Shown: positions 23,608 to 28,129 of the stretch, one piece after another | Layout of the letters: every line of letters starts with the position of its first letter | Position numbering within the stretch: position 1 is the first letter of the stretch | DNA from: DATKMS01 sp041497995 | GTDB lineage: Bacteria > Desulfobacterota > Binatia > HRBIN30 | Assembly (NCBI GenBank): GCA_041497995.1 | Contig: JBGQHM010000041.1 | Location: 1-28,129, forward strand | Length of the DNA: 28,129 bases | Reading direction: 5' to 3' | Position numbers and translations under genes: made by a program | Notes under the pieces: generated by a model | Databases searched by the model: none | What the model was told of the DNA's origin: nothing | Seen by the model: only the letters and a program-made list of their open reading frames with translations

Positions 23608-23726
23608 GAGCGGCGTCTCCTCTCTGCGAGCATACCTGAATCGGCCTCGGCACGCACCAGGAACGGCGCGGGCGTCAGGACGGCGACGCCGTCGGCGATG
23701 TCGACACGGGGACCTTTGTACGCCAT
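23568..23726 (-). pseudogene. Probable severed 5' end of an enoyl-CoA hydratase gene
   Basis: The frame starts MAYKGPRVDIADGVAVLT, which matches the start of crotonase-family proteins (typically MAYxxxRVEVADGVAVLTLNRP). It then loses all resemblance at PAPFLVRAEADSG and continues for 34 codons into the antitoxin region. GGGAG lies 8 nt before the ATG, which is itself 3 nt behind the stop of the LLM oxidoreductase gene. This fits an ancestral operon in which a hydratase gene followed. The break would be near position 23672, next to the toxin-antitoxin genes. A small unrelated peptide is the alternative. Confidence 0.45.
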
Positions 23727-23729
23727 GAC

Positions 23730-24740
23730 TCAGGCTCCCTTGAAGGCGCGGACGATATCCACGACAGCATCGGGCTCGGTTTCGTTGTAGAGCACGAGGC
23801 TGGTGCGCGCGGCGAATGCGTTGCGCGCACGCAGTGCGCGGCCCGCAGATGCGGGGGTGCCGCTAACGCCGATCGTGTCGAGCATCTCATCGGTGACCAG
23901 TTGCATCATGTCGAACCATTGCCCTTGCTTCGACATGCGGTTCAGCTCCGGCTGCAGATCGCCCCAGCCGTGGTGGTCGAGCATAACGCGGTAGGCGGGC
24001 GTCGAGCCGTAGAAGGCGATCTGTCCCTTCGCCTTTTCGCGGGCACGCGTGATCTCCTCGTCGGTGCTGCCGATCATGACGATCGTCTGGCAGCAGATCT
24101 CGAAGCCCGTCCGCCCTCGGCTGCCGCGTGCGAAGCCCTTCTCGAGCGCCGGCAGCGCCACCGCGCGCACGTAGCTCGGCGAGTTGAGTGGATGGACAAT
24201 CCATCCGTCGGCAACTTCCCCCGCCACCGCCACCATGGCCGGACCGAAGCCGGCGAGGGCGATGCGCGGCGTGCCGTGCGGGTTCGGCCCGGGACTGAAG
24301 AACGGCGTCATCAGCGTGTGATTGTAGAACTCGCCGCGTACGTCGAGCCGCTCGCCCGTCTCCCACGCGCGCCAGATCGATCGCAGGGCGCGCACGTACT
24401 CGCGCATGCGCGCGTTGGGCTTCGACCAGCGCTCGCTGAAGCGGCGCTCGATGTGCGGTCGGATCTGCGTGCCCAAGCCGAGAGTGAAGCGGCCCTTCGA
24501 CAGCAGCTGCAAGTCGTTCGCCACGTAGGCGCACACCATCGGGTTGCGTGCGAAGGCGATGGCGATCGCCGTCGTCAGCTCCAGACGGGTGGTGTGCTGC
24601 GCTGCCAAGGCGAGTGGCAGGAAGGGATCGTGCGGACCTTCGAAGCTCTGGATGCCGTCGAAGCCCTGCGCTTCGAGCAGCTGCGCCGCGGCGCCAGTCT
24701 CTGCGGGATCGGTACCGAGCAACGCTGCGTCTATCTTCAT
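23730..24740 (-). CDS. LLM-class (F420- or FMN-dependent) oxidoreductase
   Basis: This 336-residue protein is a luciferase-like TIM-barrel oxidoreductase. It begins with MKIDAALL and continues with AAQLLEAQGFDGIQSFEGPHDPFLPLALAAQHTTRLELTTAI-type sequence (about residues 17-60). It then shows FARNPMVCAYVANDLQLLSKGRFTLGLGTQIRPHIERRF, typical of the family (about residues 64-102). The later IALAGFGPAMVAVAGEVADGWIVHPL marks the cofactor-binding end of the barrel. Whether F420 or FMN is used cannot be decided from sequence alone. It resembles the TIGR03617 group of F420 enzymes. The frame stays open upstream, but family similarity begins at this ATG. It diverges from an alpha/beta-hydrolase gene, and the truncated hydratase gene would have followed it. 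Confidence 0.88.
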   Translation of the reverse strand: MKIDAALLGTDPAETGAAAQLLEAQGFDGIQSFEGPHDPFLPLALAAQHTTRLELTTAIAIAFARNPMVCAYVANDLQLLSKGRFTLGLGTQIRPHIERRFSERWSKPNARMREYVRALRSIWRAWETGERLDVRGEFYNHTLMTPFFSPGPNPHGTPRIALAGFGPAMVAVAGEVADGWIVHPLNSPSYVRAVALPALEKGFARGSRGRTGFEICCQTIVMIGSTDEEITRAREKAKGQIAFYGSTPAYRVMLDHHGWGDLQPELNRMSKQGQWFDMMQLVTDEMLDTIGVSGTPASAGRALRARNAFAARTSLVLYNETEPDAVVDIVRAFKGA

Positions 24741-24824
24741 CGTCGTGCCATATCGCTCTTGCCACCAAGCGGATGCAAGGAGCAACGCTGGAACGAGCCG
24801 GCGCAACCTGATATCCGACGCGGC

Positions 24825-25706
24825 ATGTCCAACACTACCGCCAACGGCATCACGATCGAGTACGAGGAATTCGGTGACCGCAATGGGCGTCCGCTGCTGC
24901 TGATCATGGGGCTCGGCGCGCAGATGGTTCTGTGGCCCGAAGAGTTTTGCGAGCAGCTCGCGGCGCGCGGTCATCGCGTGATCCGCTTCGACAACCGCGA
25001 CGTCGGCAAGTCGTCGTGGTTTGACCAGCTTGGCGTGCCCGACGTGACTGCTGCAGTTGGCGCGGCGCTGACGCGTCAGCCGGTCAAGGCGCCCTACCTG
25101 CTTCGTGACATGGCGGCGGATGCGGTGGGTTTGTTGGATGCCCTGCATATCAACAAGGCGCACGTTGTCGGTGCGTCGATGGGCGGCATGATCGCGCAGG
25201 CGGTGGCGATCGAGTCTCCGTCACGCGTGCTGACGCTGACGTCGATCATGTCGTCGACCGGCAACCCCGACCTGCCACCTGCGTCCCCCGCTGCGATGAG
25301 CGTCTTGCTGACGCCACCACCGACCAGCCGCGCCGAGGTGATCGAGCATACTGTCACGATATTCCGCACCATCGGCAGCCCGGGCTTTCCGTTCGATGAA
25401 GGCTACATGCGCGAACGAGCGGCACGCGCTTTCGATCGCGGTTTCAACCCGGCAGGGACGGTGCGGCAGCTCGTGGCCATCCTCGCGTCGGGTAGCCGCA
25501 AGGAAGCTCTCAAAGCGGTGCGCGTACCGACGTTGGTCATTCACGGCAAGGACGATCCGCTCGTTCCATTCCCGGCAGGACAGGACACCGCCGCCGCGAT
25601 CCCCGGTGCCGAGCTGCTGGTGATCGACGGCATGGGGCACGACTTGCCGCGCCCGCTGTGGCCGCGCATCGCCGACGCGATCAGCACGCTCACAGCTCGC
25701 GCCTAA
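24825..25706 (+). CDS. Alpha/beta hydrolase, aclacinomycin-methylesterase-like
   Basis: The open frame begins much further upstream, but similarity starts at the ATG at 24825, giving 293 residues. It has a typical alpha/beta-hydrolase order: oxyanion region LLLIMGLGAQ, FDNRDVGKSSWFD, nucleophile elbow GASMGG with S118, acid D244 in HGKDDPLVP, and H272 in IDGMGHDLP. The FDNRDVGKS motif is characteristic of the RdmC/esterase branch. All three triad residues are present. Substrate is unknown; small esters or lactones are likely. It is divergent from the LLM oxidoreductase gene with only about 84 nt between starts, so shared control is possible. Confidence 0.88.
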   Translation: MSNTTANGITIEYEEFGDRNGRPLLLIMGLGAQMVLWPEEFCEQLAARGHRVIRFDNRDVGKSSWFDQLGVPDVTAAVGAALTRQPVKAPYLLRDMAADAVGLLDALHINKAHVVGASMGGMIAQAVAIESPSRVLTLTSIMSSTGNPDLPPASPAAMSVLLTPPPTSRAEVIEHTVTIFRTIGSPGFPFDEGYMRERAARAFDRGFNPAGTVRQLVAILASGSRKEALKAVRVPTLVIHGKDDPLVPFPAGQDTAAAIPGAELLVIDGMGHDLPRPLWPRIADAISTLTARA

Positions 25707-25799
25707 GGCCTGCGGCCGGCGTCATTTCTATGGTCCGCTCCCCGTTGGGTCGCTGCGGGCTGCCAGGTCCGACAGGCTGCCGGCGAACCTTGACCCGCG

Positions 25800-26126
25800 C
25801 TACGGTATAGGCGTTTTCGACGAGTGCATTCCGAGGGCCTCTTGCGGCGAGAGCACGCGCGCGTCGGCGGGCCCGCTGACGACGCGAACCCACTGCGCTT
25901 CTCCAGAAGGCTCGGAGCGTAGCTGCCAGAGATCGCCGGTGACTGAATCGAGCAGCAGGCGGGCTGGAGCCGGATCCTTCTCGATGACCAGCTGGAAGCG
26001 GGCGCCTGCAGTGATCACGCCGCGGTTGGCGAAATTGTCGTTGTTGCAACCGCCGGCCTTGCAGCACCCGGCGAGCAGCAGGCTGAGAAGCCCGGCACGG
26101 GCGAGCTCACGTATTCTGAACGACAT
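25800..26126 (-). CDS. Small lipoprotein of unknown function
   Basis: The ATG at 26126 has GAGGAGG upstream and yields 108 residues, with a signal ending in LLAGC (the cysteine at residue 21); upstream frame extension is unlikely. After a cysteine-rich start (CCKAGGCNND) the protein has a beta-rich domain with FQLVIEKDPAPARLLLDSVTGDLWQLR. The stretch LLLDSVTGDLWQLR looks like a single blade of a beta-propeller or similar repeat, as in many short secreted proteins. I do not recognise a family. It is convergent with the hydrolase gene upstream in the window and divergent from the next one. Confidence 0.7.
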   Translation of the reverse strand: MSFRIRELARAGLLSLLLAGCCKAGGCNNDNFANRGVITAGARFQLVIEKDPAPARLLLDSVTGDLWQLRSEPSGEAQWVRVVSGPADARVLSPQEALGMHSSKTPIP

Positions 26127-26225
26127 GGCTGCCTCCTCTCGGTTGGTCTCAACTAGACAGTCATGCGCGCACCATACCCGATCGTGGCCGCGGAGGTCGA
26201 GGGAACAAATGCCGCGCAGCACGGT

Positions 26226-26258
26226 GTGTTAGGCGGTAGCGCCATCCGTGTTAGGCGG
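26226..26258. repeat. Two direct 11-bp repeats spaced two helical turns apart
   Basis: GTGTTAGGCGG occurs at 26226-26236 and again, exactly, at 26248-26258, 22 bp from start to start. The pair lies between a divergent lipoprotein gene and the hydrolase gene at 26337, so it may be an operator that binds a dimer or two monomers on one face of the helix. Confidence 0.5.
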
Positions 26259-26336
26259 CGCTGGCGTATAACGTGCGGGCGTAGATCACACGCGATCAGT
26301 CCGCGCGCTGGTACGACGCCTGCATAGCCACGGAGC

Positions 26337-27251
26337 ATGACGACACGGACCGTTGTGTACAGCATCGCGGGCGCCATGGGTGCTACGATCGTGTTGCTGT
26401 CCGTGCTCTGCCTCGTGGGCGATCACTGGATTCGCGCGGCTGAGCCGGAGTCTGGGGAGCACCTGCCCGCCGGTATTGCGGGCCGGGTCATCATGGCTGG
26501 TGGACACCGGGTTCACATCGTCGAGCAGGGCGAGGGCACGCCGGTGCTGCTCGTGCACGGCACGGCAGGGAGCACGTTCGATTGGGAAGCGCACGCGCTT
26601 GCGCCGCTCGCTCGCCATCATCGCGTGATCGCAGTCGACCTCCTGGGGATGGGGTTCAGCGAGAGAAGCGATGCGTTCCGCTACGGCTTCGATCTCTGGA
26701 CCGCACAGCTGGCGGCAACGCTCGACGTGCTCGGTATCCCACGCGCCGCGGTCGTCGGGCACTCGCTCGGTGGAGCCATCGCCGCGGTGTTTGCCGCCGA
26801 CTACCCCGAGAGAGTGGAGCGCGTCGTCAGCGTCGACTCGGGGCCGTGGATGCCATGGTTTCTGTGGTTGATGATGACTCCGGGTGCAGGTGAGGTCATG
26901 CTCGGCCGCGTCGCGTACTGGCCGGATCTCTCCGACGCCGAGTCCGCATACGTCAACCGCATGCAGCAGATCTATCGAATCCACGGCACGCGCCGCACCC
27001 TGTTGCGCTACGCGCGCGGCATCGTCTCGGACAGCGCCCACTACTTCGGTGCCTACCCGCGCATTGCCGCGCCGACTCTCTTGCTGCACGGCGGCGCCGA
27101 CCCGATCATCCCGCGCCGTGCCGCGGCGTCGCTGCAGCGCCTCATTCCGCACAGCCGGCTGGTGGTCATCGACGGAGCGGGCCACTTTCTCATGAACGAC
27201 GCACCGCAACAGTTCGTCGAGGAGGTCGAAAAGTTTCTCGACGGCGACTGA
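26337..27251 (+). CDS. Membrane-anchored alpha/beta hydrolase
   Basis: This 304-residue protein begins with one hydrophobic segment (about 7-27), which should anchor it in the inner membrane with the hydrolase domain outside. The domain has HGTAGS (oxyanion hole, 74-79), the nucleophile elbow GHSLGG with S143, acid D255 in HGGADPIIP, and H283 in DGAGHF. A cap domain lies between about 165 and 240. The triad is intact. Epoxide hydrolase, haloalkane dehalogenase-like and simple esterase activities share this plan; a W at the oxyanion position or a second tryptophan typical of dehalogenases is not evident, so esterase or epoxide hydrolase is more likely. The direct repeats upstream may control it. 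Confidence 0.85.
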   Translation: MTTRTVVYSIAGAMGATIVLLSVLCLVGDHWIRAAEPESGEHLPAGIAGRVIMAGGHRVHIVEQGEGTPVLLVHGTAGSTFDWEAHALAPLARHHRVIAVDLLGMGFSERSDAFRYGFDLWTAQLAATLDVLGIPRAAVVGHSLGGAIAAVFAADYPERVERVVSVDSGPWMPWFLWLMMTPGAGEVMLGRVAYWPDLSDAESAYVNRMQQIYRIHGTRRTLLRYARGIVSDSAHYFGAYPRIAAPTLLLHGGADPIIPRRAAASLQRLIPHSRLVVIDGAGHFLMNDAPQQFVEEVEKFLDGD

Positions 27252-27262
27252 GCCTCAGCTCA
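27249..27262. other. Tail-to-tail hairpin joining two stop codons
   Basis: TGAGC (27249-27253) and GCTCA (27258-27262) are complementary around a CTCA loop. The stop codon of the plus-strand hydrolase opens one arm, and the stop codon of the minus-strand CoA-transferase closes the other. The stem is only 5 bp and has no U-tract. Confidence 0.4.
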
Positions 27263-28129
27263 ACCGAATTGCATCTCTCGGATGTCGCTGGCCACGCGCA
27301 GCGGTGCCGCCGTTGCAGCCCTCACGTCGTCGACAGTCAAACCCGGGGCACGCTCGCGCAGCAGGAAGCCATCGGCGTCGATGTCGATCCAGGCGAGGTC
27401 CGTGACTACTGAAGTGACGCACCGCAGTGCTGTCGGCGGGTAACTGAGTTGTTCGACGAGCTTCGAGCGTCCGTTTTTGTCGCGGTGGTAGCAGATCGCG
27501 ATGACGCGGGCGCCGCCGGCGGCGAGATCCATTGCCCCACCGATACCACCACTGCCGTTGGGTGTGCTCCAATTCGCCAGGTCACCGTTCTGCGCAACTT
27601 CGAAAGCTCCGAGGATGATTGTCGACACGCGACCGCTGCGCGCCATCGCGAAGGAGACCGTCGAGTCGAAGTACGCCGTACCCGGCAGCTGGGAGACGAA
27701 CTGGCCGCTGGCGTTGTAGAGGTCGATGTCCTCCTGGCCCTCAGCTGGGAAGCTTCCATAACCGAGGATGCCGTTCTCGGCGTGCAGGGTGACGTCGCGA
27801 TCCGCGATGAAGTTCGACACCATCGTGGGCAGTCCGATGCCGAGGTTCACGTACTCGCCGGGACGCAGCAAGGTCGCTGCCTTCATCGCCATCAGGTCGG
27901 CCGGCAATCCGGTCGGGCCGCCGTCACGCACGGTGCGTCCTTCCATGTCCGCAACCCGCCCGATCACCGCCAGGATCTGTCGCAGCACACCGAGGTCGAG
28001 ATGCGTCGTCGTCTGCACGATTCGGTCGACGAAGATGCCCGGCGTCACGACGACCTCCGGATCGATGGCGCCCAGCGGGACAAGCTCCTTGACCTCGGCG
28101 ATCGTCACCTTCGCGCCCGTGGCGAAGCC
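27260..28129 (-). CDS. Fused acyl-CoA:ketoacid CoA-transferase (3' part)
   Basis: The frame is open to the window edge, so this is a partial gene. The visible part begins in what is normally the end of subunit A (KVTIAEVKELVPLGAIDPEVVVTPGIFVDRIV, with VTPGI typical). A linker of about 45 residues follows, and then subunit B from DLMAMKAATLLRPGEYVNLGIGLP. The catalytic glutamate sits in HAENGILGYG, and GSGGIGGAMDLAAG is the usual glycine-rich segment. Fusion of A and B in one polypeptide is known in the SCOT/YdiF group. The enzyme moves CoA between acyl-CoA and free acids, for example in short-chain fatty-acid or ketone catabolism. It is convergent with the membrane-anchored hydrolase gene, 8 nt apart. 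Confidence 0.9.
   Translation of the reverse strand, partial: GFATGAKVTIAEVKELVPLGAIDPEVVVTPGIFVDRIVQTTTHLDLGVLRQILAVIGRVADMEGRTVRDGGPTGLPADLMAMKAATLLRPGEYVNLGIGLPTMVSNFIADRDVTLHAENGILGYGSFPAEGQEDIDLYNASGQFVSQLPGTAYFDSTVSFAMARSGRVSTIILGAFEVAQNGDLANWSTPNGSGGIGGAMDLAAGGARVIAICYHRDKNGRSKLVEQLSYPPTALRCVTSVVTDLAWIDIDADGFLLRERAPGLTVDDVRAATAAPLRVASDIREMQFG

Noticed and set aside
23901..24824. Extension of the alpha/beta hydrolase frame upstream to 23901
   Set aside because: The region is opposite the LLM oxidoreductase gene, and the extra residues show no domain.
26226..26258. Possible integron attC site, because GTTAGGC fits the GTTRRRY core
   Set aside because: No matching RYYYAAC partner, no cassette layout and no integrase are present; the two copies are direct repeats.

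Overview
The window is GC-rich chromosomal DNA with few gaps, and I recognise or at least delimit about 25 protein-coding genes. There is no rRNA, tRNA, CRISPR array, phage or transposase that I can see. The gene set points to a Gram-negative, free-living environmental bacterium of a deltaproteobacterial or Binatota-like lineage. It includes several lipoproteins with clean lipoboxes, a LolB-like/TPR lipoprotein pair, an NtrC-type two-component system, a DUF4124 protein, an F420/FMN-type LLM oxidoreductase and a fused CoA-transferase. The lineage is an inference from gene content, not from a marker gene.

Positions 431-9851 (minus strand) read as one long co-directional block. In transcription order it holds a TPR lipoprotein, a LolB/DUF4292-like lipoprotein, a family-5 peptide-binding lipoprotein, two Dpp/Opp permeases, a sensor histidine kinase and a sigma54-dependent response regulator. 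Junctions are very tight (1-nt gaps or 1- to 4-nt overlaps), except for a repeat-containing 50-nt gap after the binding protein and a 179-nt gap before the kinase. No transporter ATPase gene is present.

Positions 9984-14661 (mostly plus strand) carry an alkaline-phosphatase-superfamily protein whose half-domains appear in swapped order. After it come a small unknown protein (minus strand), a DUF4124 exported protein behind a good sigma70 promoter, a GalT-family enzyme, and a stand-alone SCP2 sterol-carrier protein with its own promoter, leader hairpin, strong ribosome binding site and near-perfect terminator.

Positions 14820-17565 (minus strand) hold a six-cysteine membrane-anchored protein, a PKD lipoprotein, an unknown lipoprotein and endonuclease III. 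Positions 17683-22873 hold a Gfo/Idh/MocA oxidoreductase, an O-methyltransferase, a quinone-oxidoreductase-like dehydrogenase (minus strand), an ECF42-type sigma factor with a C-terminal TPR region, and a KirBac potassium channel 22 nt behind that sigma factor.

Positions 22874-23730 are the most scarred part. They hold a structured noncoding stretch, a DUF433 antitoxin followed by a frameshifted DUF5615-like PIN toxin, and what looks like the severed 5' end of an enoyl-CoA hydratase gene. Positions 23730-28129 hold an LLM oxidoreductase, two alpha/beta hydrolases, a small lipoprotein, and the 3' part of a fused CoA-transferase that runs off the window.

The most unusual observations are the apparent circular permutation in the phosphatase-superfamily protein (9984-11921), the inverted heptamer array at 20593-20655, the interleaved inverted repeats at 19373-19446, and the insertion/deletion scar at 23050-23726.
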